A DNA stretch of 64,000 bases from Spiroplasma chinense. Lineage in GTDB: Bacteria; Bacillota_I; Bacilli_A; Mycoplasmatales; Mycoplasmataceae. Each line of letters begins with the position of its first letter. The first letter of the stretch is position 1. The DNA is taken from NCBI RefSeq assembly GCF_008086545.1, contig NZ_CP043026.1, forward strand, positions 868,001 to 932,000. Direction: 5' to 3'. Of this stretch, positions 55,153 through 64,000 are shown one piece after another. Both the position numbers and the translations under genes were made by a program. The notes under the pieces were generated by a model that saw nothing but the letters and a program-made list of their open reading frames with translations, did no database searches and was not told where the DNA came from.

Positions 55153-56910
55153 TTATTTATTTGCTAATTTTTGTTTCTTTAATTCCTCTTTTTTTTGTTT
55201 TTCAATCGCTATTTCTTTAGCTCTTTCATTGTCTTTTTCACATCATTTTTTAAATAATAATCTTTTTATAATCATTGAACTTCCAGGTTCTGTTGTTGTA
55301 AATTGTGCAACTATTATGAAAATAATTGGCACAAAGAACACTAAGTACATGGCAGCACTAGATGGTACTGTTGTTAAAATAGCAATAATTACTGCTCAAA
55401 TTGTTGTTCAGTCAAACAGACCATTATATCCAATTTGGAATATTTGCCCTGTTCTTCCTCCAGTTTGTACAACTAGAACTGCACCAAACACTACCAATAT
55501 TCCTGCAACAAATGGAATTGTAAGACAAGCTTTTCAACCTCCACTTGCATTTGCATATAATCCTAAAGCTGCTCCGTCAAAGAACATTGGAATGAATCCT
55601 ACCATTATAATAACTTTAAAAATATCAATTTTAAATACTTGTCCTAGTAATAAAACTAAACCAATACCAATAAAGTTACCAATAGCACCCGCTAAGAATC
55701 CAAATGTTACAGATTTTTCTCCGTATGAGAAAGATCCTGCAATATCAATACCAATTGAAGCACCAGGAATTAAACGTCCACTAATTCCTATAAATGATTT
55801 TTGCAATTCAGCAACAAACATTCTTGCTCCAAACATTAATATTTGTAAAGAAGCTACAACAGTAAATACAAGACCAACTAATTGTAATAATCAATTTTTA
55901 CCTGCAAATAAGTTATATCCTCCCATTGAGTCGATCATTTCTTTTCAACTACCTTCTAATTTAACTATTAAGAATAGTATTCCAAAGAAGATGAAAAGTA
56001 ATATTGAAGATGAAAATATATTATCGTGGAAAATTCTAAATCCTTTTTTCATATTTAGCTTTTCTGCAGATTTAACTTCTTTATTATTTAATGCAAATAA
56101 TTTTCCTGCTTTGTAAGCGGCTCATACACCAAACATTTGTTGGTGACCAATTGTAAATCCCGCATTATTTGAAACTGCTTGAGTTGGAGCATATGCTAGG
56201 TTAGAAAATACTCCTCAATATGTTCCAATTAAAATTCCACTTGTCAGTATTGTTAATAATTGTTTTGTTGCATCATCATTAATATCTTTGAATACAAAGA
56301 AATATAGAATAGCTACAACAACACTTGATTGTTGAAACATAATATGACCTGTTACATTGATACTTCTAATATTTGTTATTTTTTTTAGAACTACAAGAAG
56401 TATATTGAATGCTAAACCGATTAAAACAGTGTAACTTATCATTGAAACAGCTGTTCCTAACGCTTCATTAATTTCACTTCATGAAGTATATGTATCTAAC
56501 AAGACAACATTACTTCCCATTAAAGTTCCAAATGTGATCATCAATGGTTTTGAAACTCCAGTTAGGAAAGCGCTTCCCATTTGAAGAATTAGATAACCAC
56601 AAATACCTTTAAACATTCCGCTTAATGCATCATATCAAGGTTTTTTTTGTAATAAATATCCTAGGAAAACTATCAAACCAACCAAAATTGAAGGTACTGC
56701 TAGAATATTATCTACTATGATTTGATAAAATACTAAGTTCAAAATGTCCAATCTTTTTATAGCGATACAAGTAATAATAAAAGTTAATAATAAAGTTACA
56801 ATAGTTATTAATATTGCTCAATTAATTCACTTACTACGTTTTTTCTTTAATTGATTTTTAATTCCAGCTTCTGGATTTTCTAAATCATTTCTTTTTGTTT
56901 CATTACTCAT
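55153..56910 (-). CDS. ulaA: PTS ascorbate-type EIIC permease
   Basis: 585 residues, about 100 longer than typical UlaA (465), with a hydrophilic N-terminus of about 28 residues and a charged C-terminal tail (EIAIEKQKKEELKKQKLANK). About eleven membrane helices; motifs GHQQMFGVW, SIGIDIAGSFSYGEKSVTFGFL and GALGLYANASGGWKA-like DGAALGLYANASGG belong to the family. Imports ascorbate or a related sugar acid lactone with phosphorylation. Starts 6 nt after the lactonase gene. Confidence 0.9.
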
Positions 56911-56916
56911 TTAATT

Positions 56917-57921
56917 TTATCCTCTCTTTGAATTATCAAATGCTAAAGCGACCTGAGGGTTATTTATTAATATGTCATCAATAGCATCTTGGCTTACACC
57001 GATTTGTTTTAGTAAAGGTACAAAGTGTGTTAGCATATATGCTATACCAAAACTTATGTGACCTTTTGTTTCTGAATATGCAGTTTGGTAATAGAATCTA
57101 CCTGCATCCATTGCTAAAAGTAATTGTTTTTGATAACCTTTATCAATTAAATATTTCATATTTTCAGCTAAAGTGCTGTCTGGATAATACTTAACTCTAT
57201 CTGGACCATCAAAAGCAATAAAGACACCTTTCTCACAAATTTTTTCATAATAATATTTATCAGGATTTTTATTTAAGTGTGAAAGTATTATTTTTTTAGG
57301 ACTAACTCCTAATTTTAATAAAATATCTACAACTTCTAATCCCATTGTTCCTAATTGTGTATGTATCAAAATAGGTACACCTGTAGCTAAATTTGTTTTA
57401 GCAGCAATTCTTAAACTTTTTTGTTCTAATGGATCTATTGAAGCATATCCTGTTCCAACTTTAATAATTCCAGCTTTTGCACTTACTCTTTCAACAACTG
57501 GTCCATTATAAGAATGTTTATCCATACCTTCTTCAATTTCTGCAACCATCATAGCTACAATTTTATCTTCTTCAACAGTTTTCAATCATGAACAGTGTTT
57601 ATCATAAAATTTTGCTTTATGAAATCCTGTAGACATAATTAAATGTGCTTTTCCTTTAAAATCGTTTGCTATTTCAAGCATTCTATTTACATCCCTACCT
57701 ACATTTGGTGGGTCCATTGTAACCATGGTTTTTCCTCCAGCATCCAAATAGTTTTGCAACTCTTTTTTAGCTGCATTGATATCTATCATCAAGAAATCAA
57801 TGTGTTCTTCAACTTCTGGTCCTCCGTTTTTAATTAGGTGATCGTGACAATCTACTACACCCATTTCTTTTGGGTCTATATCACCCAAAACCGTTCTTAC
57901 AAATTCTTTCTTATCATTCAT
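56917..57921 (-). CDS. Phosphotriesterase-family lactonase in the ula-like operon
   Basis: 334 residues, amidohydrolase TIM barrel. Metal ligands: VVDCHDHLIKNGG (H-x-H-like first pair), a Lys in AGIIKVGTGY (carbamylated Lys position), ILIHTQLGT and ILSHLNKN (His 3 and 4), and LLAMDAGR (final Asp). Homologues from mycoplasmas act on phosphorylated sugar lactones, which is the chemistry expected here: opening the lactone of the PTS product in place of the metallo-beta-lactamase-type UlaG, absent from this window. ATG 57921 is preferred because AGGAGG lies just before it; ATG 57939 is in frame. First gene of the operon. Confidence 0.85.
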
Positions 57922-57987
57922 AACAACTTCCTCCTTCATTAAAATTATCTCAAATATAAATTTTTGAAATATTTAAAAAAATGGATA

Positions 57988-57993
57988 ATTATA
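57988..57993 (-). promoter_or_regulatory. Likely -10 box of the ula-like operon
   Basis: TATAAT on the minus strand, about 65 nt before the lactonase ATG, in the short gap after the regulator gene. No convincing -35 was seen, as expected if an activator drives it. Confidence 0.4.
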
Positions 57994-58009
57994 TGACCAA
58001 AAATTTAAT

Positions 58010-59512
58010 TTAGTCAGCTGATAAGAAAATGATTTGTTCTAAGTCTTTTAGTTCTTTTATATTTGTTATTACATTTTTTTCTTTGATAATTTGTTTATTA
58101 GCTGAGTAGTATTCATAAGAAATGATTTTATAATTTATTAATTCGCCAAATGTATTAATTATTTTGTACAATCATAAATTTAAAGAAATATTTGTTAAGT
58201 CTGTTATGAAGTAAGTTTCTTTTGAACTATCTAGCACATTCACTTTTGGAATACTTGTAACACCTACTAAAAATATTGATGCAAGCAATCAAAAGAAGTA
58301 ATTGTTTTCGTCAATATCTTCATATTTATTCTGTTTATATAAAATAGTAAAGTCTTTAAAAAATTTTTGAAAATTTTCTTGTTTTAAGATTTTAATTTTG
58401 TTTGAATAAAGTCAACTGCCATCATACAATTTTTTAAAAGGAATAATTTCATAATATGCAAAACATTTTAAGAAATTTCTTTTGTTTAAGTCTTCGTTAA
58501 CTTTATATCCAATGTTTTCTAATCCAACTTTTATATTGTTATAAATTTGTTCTCAAGAAACTATTTCAAAAGAATCAATATTTATTTCATCAGAAAAATT
58601 ATATGAAATTATTTGCGCTAAATATAATTTTTCAAAGTGTCCAATATCTGTCTTTTGTAAATTGTATTTCTTTTTAATTTCATTGATGACATTAGAACTC
58701 AATATATACCATTTCGTTTCTTCAAACTGAATTTTTTTCATTATATATTGCTTAACCTCTTCTAATAATAAATCTGATTTAAATTTTCTGATGAATACAA
58801 GAAAAAGAATAAATGACATTGTATTGTTATCAACATTCTTAAAAGATATTTTCTTGAGATTCTCGTTAATTATGTTAGTTATATCTTCAAAAAAATCCAA
58901 ATTATTTATATTTGAGTTTTTTAAAAACTCATAATCGTCAAAATTAAAATTTCGCACTAAAAAATATAACAGATTTTTATCTCCGTTAATATCTAATAAT
59001 TCAAAAAGTGTATTTATCATTAGCTTATGAATTGAAAAACTATCCCCAACTAATTGATATCCACTTTTATTTATATTCAAACTAATATTGTTAGTTTTGA
59101 TGTAATCACTCTTCTTTATATTTTCAATATCGTTAAAAATTGTATTAGAAGTTACACCTAAAATATTTGATAATGATTTTAAAGAAACACTTTTGTTAAA
59201 TAATATGAATAGAATTATTGTTAAGTGCCTCTCATATAAACTTAATACTATTTTTGTATTACTATTATCATCAATAACTTCGTTTAAAAAATTATCATAA
59301 AAGGTTTTAATTTGTGAAACTCCTTCTAGGTAATTAATCTTTAAATCTATTGGCTTTAAATGGTATTTGACCAATATATTATTAATGTGATCTACATGAT
59401 ACATTAAATTTGAGCGACTTAAACCCAACTTGTTACTTAACCAAGATATACTTTCTCACTCATTTTTTTCAATTAAATAATTTAAAATTAACCTGTCTTT
59501 CTTATCTAGCAT
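58010..59512 (-). CDS. BglG/Mga-like transcriptional regulator of the ula-like operon
   Basis: 500 residues. Two N-terminal winged-HTH segments (ILNYLIEKNEWESISWLSNKLGLSRSNLMYHVDHI, about 7-45; then LKSLSNILGVTSNTIFNDIENI, about 110-135) are the Mga/HTH_11 arrangement of BglG-superfamily activators such as UlaR-like or MtlR-like proteins. The rest is helical, where PRD domains would be, but conserved PRD histidines are hard to find, and no EIIA/EIIB tail is obvious. ATG 59512 has AAAGGA 8 nt upstream. Same direction as and directly upstream of the ula-like genes, so probably their activator. Confidence 0.7.
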
Positions 59513-59610
59513 TTTCAACATCCTTTACAAAACGCATTATTTCATTACAAATTCCATTCTTTTTTATTTTAAAGGAAATAACAGAAAAATAAAAACCTAA
59601 TAAATAAAAA

Positions 59611-59633
59611 ATATCCAAAATGATTTTGGATAT
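59611..59633 (-). terminator. Terminator of the DUF262 gene
   Basis: ATATCCAAAAT (59611-59621) pairs with ATTTTGGATAT (59623-59633). On the minus strand a U-rich tail follows. Lies 17 nt after the DUF262 stop. Confidence 0.7.
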
Positions 59634-59649
59634 TCCTCATATTTAACAC

Positions 59650-61710
59650 TTAATCAATAAGAGTTTCTTTTTTTCTTGTTGTAGTAAATTCAAATGTTTC
59701 TTTATCTAAATCTAAATAATCATAAATAGTACCAATTAGAGAAATTACATCATTTGGTGTATAGTTATAATTAAAATAAATTGGTGCATTATCCAGTTTT
59801 TTGGATCTTTTGATAAGTTCTTTATCAAAAGATAAATCTATTGTTTTTGTGCTTTTAAATGAGAAGTTTTGTTTTGCTAAAGAAATTAGCAACTCTTCTC
59901 TACTTCTATATAATTCTTCTAAAGTGATTCTTAAAAGTTCTGTATAATCCTTAGTATAATGTTCTTGACCATCCATAACAAAACTTGCAATTTTTGTACC
60001 ATTAATATCTCCAAAATTTACTAAATTTGATTTAGGAATCAACAATTCTTTATATTCAAATTTTTTCTCAGGTTGACTGTACTCAAAAACCTTAATAGCT
60101 TTATTAATTAACACTTGAGCTCGTGCTTTTATAGCTTCTTCATTTCAAACATTTTTATCAAAAATAGACTCGTTTAAAACAGTGAATTTTGAACTAAGCT
60201 CTTTAAGTTTTTGTTTCTTTGTTTCAAAAGAATAATCAGATAATTCAACATTAAAACCTGTCAAAGTTAAATTTCCGATTGTATGCAAATATATTTCATG
60301 CACTAAATTGTAATCATCTCCAATATGAGTTCTTCATTTTTCATTTCTATTTTGAGGCATGATATGTTCGATTGTGATTTGTTCTGTTTCCAGTTTTTCT
60401 TTTAAACCGTAGTGTTCAATTTCATATAACAATAGTTTACAAATAGCTCTTGCACTATAAATATTATTCTTCACAAGAGCCCTTCCAAACTCACTGTCAG
60501 TCGGAAATCTATCTGTAGTAGTAATTTGAATTAAGTAAGAACAAAGTGAATCATAATAATTATTTCTATTAACTTCTAGTTTGAAAACTTTATCATATAA
60601 ATTAGAAAAGAGTTTATTTAAATTTTTCGCACTTTTATCAGTTATAGTTCTTCTTATCAAATAATTTCTAATAAGTTTTAATGACTTGTATAAAGTTTCG
60701 TCATCAATTAAACCACTCTTATTGTCCTCAAATAAGTGAAGAAGGAAAGGATAACAAGTGGTCTGATTAATCACTCTAATATGTTCTAGCATTTGGTCAA
60801 TTTTTTTGTTTCCAAAATTTTCTAAGCCCACTATTTTTGCATAATGTTTACTAATATTCTTCATTTCGTAAAGAACTTCTCTTCTATCAAGATTTTTTTC
60901 ATATATAAGTTTTTTAAACTCAGGATATGACTTTTTATCACTAATTGCAGAAGAGGATTTAAAAATTAAATAGTGATTAACAAAGGCATTTACCTTTTCT
61001 TTTAGTAAAGTTTCTATTACATACCAATTATCTATATATAAATTATTTTGATCATGATATGACATAAGTAAAAAATTACGCACCAAATCAGCTAATGTTA
61101 ATTGTACTCCTGTTGAATTTATTCTTTCAAAAATAACTTGAGCATCATCATTGTTATCTAAAGTTGTGTTTGCATAAACTAATCTAGAAATACAATTTAT
61201 CATAACTTGAATATCATAATCCTTTTGTTTATCAAACAAACTAATTAATTTATCTTTAAAATATAAATAATTTATATAAACAAATGAAGACTTATCTACG
61301 TTTTCGTGGTCATTTTTTAAAAGTAATTTAAAGTTATTATCATCTTCAATATTTAAATTTAATTTTTTTACTCCATCTTTTTTAAAAATAAAACTTTCAA
61401 TTGTCATTTTTTCAACTGGACTTGAAACCATATCCAACATAGCCTTCAATAAAATGAAGGTAGTTGTAATCCTTTGTTGACCATCTATAATTATGTTTTC
61501 ATTGATATAAGTTAAATTATTAACATTTCTATTTAGAATTATATTTCCGATAAAGTGAACATCATTAGAATTTTTAAGTTTTATCAAATCATCAAAAAAT
61601 TGAGAACATTGTTCTTTTGTTCATGAATAATTTCTTTGATATACTGGTATGATATATACCTCATTGTGTTCTAACAAAGTTGCTCTAACGTGACCTAAAT
61701 TTACTATCAT
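59650..61710 (-). CDS. DUF262-DUF1524 protein (GmrSD-like)
   Basis: 686 residues. N-terminal DUF262: IIPVYQRNYSWTKEQCSQF (from about residue 20) and NIIIDGQQRITTTFILL (about 70-86) are the ParB-like nucleotide-binding motifs of GmrS. The middle carries FERINSTGVQLTLADLVRNFLL. The C-terminal DUF1524 has TIEHIMPQNRNEKW followed by HTIGNLTLTG, the His-Me/HNH nuclease of GmrD. Fused GmrSD proteins are type IV restriction enzymes that cleave modified phage DNA. A further C-terminal domain of about 170 residues is unassigned. AAGGAG precedes ATG 61710. It is next to a methyltransferase-nuclease pair on the same strand. Confidence 0.87.
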
Positions 61711-61751
61711 ATATTGCTCCTTACTGTGTATTATACAGATAAGTATAAAAA

Positions 61752-61778
61752 AAACAATTTATTACAAATAAATTGTTT
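61752..61778 (-). terminator. Terminator of the second R-M operon
   Basis: AAACAATTTATT (61752-61763) and AATAAATTGTTT (61767-61778), perfect 12 bp, followed on the minus strand by a U run. The nuclease stop codon is inside it. Confidence 0.75.
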
Positions 61779-62937
61779 ATAGTTCCCTAACCCAATAACC
61801 TCTAGATTTCATATCAAATTTCTCTTGAAAATCTTGAAAATTATAAAAATTAATTTTTAAATCCTTAAATAATTCAAAATTAGGTTTAGAATGAGTTAAA
61901 TCCACAACATTGGGGTCAATATTTTTTATTGTACATAAAAAATAGTAGTCTTTATATTCCTTCATACATTCAAACTCATTATCTGAAATAATGAACTTTT
62001 CTTTATCATCCTTTGACATACTAGATTTAACTTCAAATAAATTATAATTATCAACTCTAAAATCGTATGGACTGGTTTTTTTAATTTGACTCTCTCATTT
62101 AAATTCTTCAAATTTTAAAGACCTTACCTTAGATATATCTGTAAATTTTTTAAGTTTATTAAAGTTCTTTAAAAAAATACTGAATAAGTATTCACCCAGA
62201 AATCCAATTGTTTCATTTATAGTTTTTTCGATAGTACCCTCATCTATAGTTACTTTTTCATCATTTTTATCACCAAATAGTACATTCAAAAAAGGCATTA
62301 ACTCTCTATTAGAATTAGCAGCACCTTCAAATGACTTAGTTTCGGTAGTTTTCTTCTTTTTAAATTCTTCTACTATCAATAAAATATTTGCTTTTTCTTT
62401 TTTATCAGTCTCTTTATTTAAAGAGTAAAACAGATATAAAGTGAACAATAAATCATAACAAGCTCTAATCATAAAAATATTTTCTTTACTTTTAGCAAAA
62501 CTTGTAATGCAATTCCAAAGATAATCCATATTGCCGCAAAAATATTCTATAAAATTATTTGAATTTTTAAATTTATCAGAAAATTTAAAAACAATATTGT
62601 TATTCACTCATTGCTTACCAAAATCTATTGCTGTATTAAATACAAAATCATTTGGTTTTTCAATACATCCAAAAAGCAAAAGAACCCTCAAATACTGACT
62701 TCATGCAGATCAGGAAAGTTGTTCATTGAATCCTTTTACAATTATAGTGCATCCCTTTTCATTGATTTCTTTACCTGTAATTTTTATAACCTCTAATTCT
62801 GATAAATTATAACTTTTAAATTTTTTAAACATAGAAGTCAATGATGTATCTATATTTCATCATTTACAAGAATAATTGTCATCTAACCCATTGTTCTTCA
62901 ATCACTTTTTAAAATTCATTACATTTGTTATATTCAT
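61777..62937 (-). CDS. Putative restriction endonuclease (PD-(D/E)XK/DUF3883-like)
   Basis: 386 residues. The C-terminal third contains YDFRVDNYNLFEVKSSM, an Asp followed by Glu-x-Lys in the PD-(D/E)XK pattern, then IISDNEFECMKEYKDYYFLC, which matches the helix and strand after the active site in DUF3883-type nucleases. The N-terminal 250 residues are helical and unassigned. It begins 2 nt after the stop of the C5 methyltransferase, so the two are an operon and probably a restriction-modification pair. ATG 62937 follows AAGGAAG. Recognition sequence cannot be deduced. Confidence 0.7.
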
Positions 62938-62939
62938 GA

Positions 62940-64000
62940 TTACACTTCCTTAATTAAATTAAATATTGCAAGTAAGACATTTACAACTATTGAGTTACCA
63001 GCTTGTCTATACTTAACCTCACGTCTTATTAATCCTGATTTATAAATTTTATCTACATCTTGATTTTCAAAACCCATCATCAGATATGCTTCTCTTGGAG
63101 TTAAAAATCTATAATTAGCTTTCCTTTTTTCTTCAATTTTTAAATTTTCCAACTTGGTATTTTTTAAATCAATTATGCCAGCGTTGGGGTTCCTATCCTG
63201 TTTGGTGGTAAGAGTACTGCAATAATTTAAAAAATATCCATTTTTGAATTTATGGTAGATTTTTGTAAATTTATTTTCACAACTTTCTTTTTTTTCTTTT
63301 CTTAGCGTAAATAAAACTCTATTTTCAAAATACATTCTTTCCCTACTTGGAGTTCTATTCGGTATAGACTCCAACGCCTCATCTCTTATTGTTTTATCTT
63401 CATAATTTAACTTTAAAACACGTTCCATTGTCTTTTTTCTACCTAAAATTTCCGATATATCTTTTGGTTTGTTATTAGAAACTATTTTTCCTACAGAAAA
63501 ATATGTATCTTCAAATGTTATATTTTTAGGTCTTAAAATACTTAAAGCATACACTCTTTCTCTTGATTGGGGGATTCCATAATCTTTCGAATTTAAAATA
63601 TAAGTTTGAGTATTAAAACCAATACCATTTAGAAAAGAAATCCATTCAATATAATCATTCTTGTGTTTATCAGAAATCATATTTTTTACATTCTCCAATA
63701 GCAAATATTTTGGTAATTTATTGATTGAATTTAACTCTTTTAATAGTCTTTCAACCTCCCAAAGTAAACCACTTCGTGTTCCTGAACCTTTAGCCATTCC
63801 TTGATTAAAACCATGGAAACTTCCTGCAACCGATAAATCTTGGCAAGGGAATGAATAAGTTAAAAGATCAAACTCACCTATTTCGTCTATTAATCTTTGG
63901 CCATTAATTTCCACAATACTACCTTGGTTTTTAGAGTTCTTATAAGAACTATACAACATTTCTCTTGTGTGCCTTGAAAACCTAGATAAATTTTTGTTAT
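62940..64000 (-). CDS. DNA (cytosine-5) methyltransferase, 5' end outside window
   Basis: At least 353 residues; the N-terminal AdoMet-binding motif I lies beyond the window. Visible: motif IV TYSFPCQDLSVAG with catalytic Cys, motif VI LLENVKNM, motif VIII YGIPQSRERVYALS and motifs IX-X with RFLTPREAYLMMGF and YRQAGNSIVVNVL. A SGTRSGLLWEVERLL segment after motif IV is shared by several phage- and plasmid-borne enzymes. It is not closely similar to the methyltransferase at 194-1495, so specificity differs. Followed at 2 nt by the putative nuclease. Confidence 0.92.
   Translation of the reverse strand, partial: NKNLSRFSRHTREMLYSSYKNSKNQGSIVEINGQRLIDEIGEFDLLTYSFPCQDLSVAGSFHGFNQGMAKGSGTRSGLLWEVERLLKELNSINKLPKYLLLENVKNMISDKHKNDYIEWISFLNGIGFNTQTYILNSKDYGIPQSRERVYALSILRPKNITFEDTYFSVGKIVSNNKPKDISEILGRKKTMERVLKLNYEDKTIRDEALESIPNRTPSRERMYFENRVLFTLRKEKKESCENKFTKIYHKFKNGYFLNYCSTLTTKQDRNPNAGIIDLKNTKLENLKIEEKRKANYRFLTPREAYLMMGFENQDVDKIYKSGLIRREVKYRQAGNSIVVNVLLAIFNLIKEV

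Noticed and set aside
55142-56116. A 324-codon open frame on the plus strand
   Set aside because: It is antisense to the ulaA permease, whose family motifs are unmistakable; the antisense frame is rich in Pro/Ile/Asn and has no start signal.
57961-58020. A transcription-antitermination target (RAT site) for the BglG-like regulator before the ula-like operon
   Set aside because: No terminator hairpin lies between the likely promoter and the first gene, so DNA-binding activation is more likely than antitermination.
1-64000. Many genes apparently broken into pieces by TGA codons
   Set aside because: The pieces share one frame, and TGA falls where conserved proteins have Trp (for example in GH1, PTS and helicase genes). 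This is the mollicute code, not decay.
1-64000. CRISPR array, tRNA or rRNA genes
   Set aside because: No regularly spaced repeats, no cloverleaf ending in CCA and no conserved rRNA segment were seen on reading both strands.

Overview
The window comes from an AT-rich mollicute that reads TGA as tryptophan. Frames of well-known proteins (PTS permeases, glycosidases, methyltransferases) run straight through TGA at positions where the families carry Trp. The gene set (many glucose- and fructose-family PTS permeases, 6-phospho-glycosidases, a mannosidase, a rhamnosidase, an IS3-type element, and a lipoprotein whose signal ends STVVAC) suggests the Spiroplasma / Mesoplasma / Entomoplasma branch, living on plant or insect sugars. 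This is inference; no rRNA or tRNA gene is present to test it. Most genes lie on the minus strand. Coordinates below already account for TGA = Trp.

Left edge (about 1-8,700): a defence-like island. It has a divergent Sau3AI-type restriction-modification pair (predicted GATC). A TIR-domain (ThsB/DUF1863-like) gene is followed by a Cys-rich partner and faces a divergent membrane-anchored protein with an apparent frameshift. A membrane-associated KAP-like P-loop NTPase is followed by a small possible nuclease.

8,700-13,600: a beta-glucoside module (IIABC permease, GH1 phospho-glycosidase, RpiR regulator). 13,600-22,400: two large paralogous Upf1-like helicases, the second translationally overlapped with a 617-residue unknown. 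22,500-32,400: a mixed accessory stretch with a uracil permease behind a leader-peptide attenuator, a Panacea-domain protein, a Fic protein lacking its catalytic His, a lipoprotein with a 16-nt homopolymer in its promoter, a DUF3800 gene broken by TAG, and a candidate small RNA. 32,400-34,000: an IS3-family element (frameshifted orfAB) and a run of stem-loops.

34,000-59,500: sugar operons on the minus strand, each with its own regulator. They are a second beta-glucoside pair (IIBC + GH1, RpiR); mannosylglycerate-type (fructose-family IIABC + GH38 mannosidase, RpiR); rhamnoside (GH78 rhamnosidase + IIBC, then rhaB-rhaA-rhaD, RpiR); and ascorbate-like (phosphotriesterase-fold lactonase, UlaA-B-C, UlaD, UlaE, UlaF; BglG/Mga-like regulator). 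The two GH1-linked permeases and the rhamnoside permease are glucose-family systems. Only the 832-residue protein carries a glucose-type IIA domain, which may serve the other two.

Right edge (59,600-64,000): a second defence island with a GmrSD-like DUF262/DUF1524 protein, a PD-(D/E)XK-like nuclease and a second cytosine methyltransferase cut by the window end.
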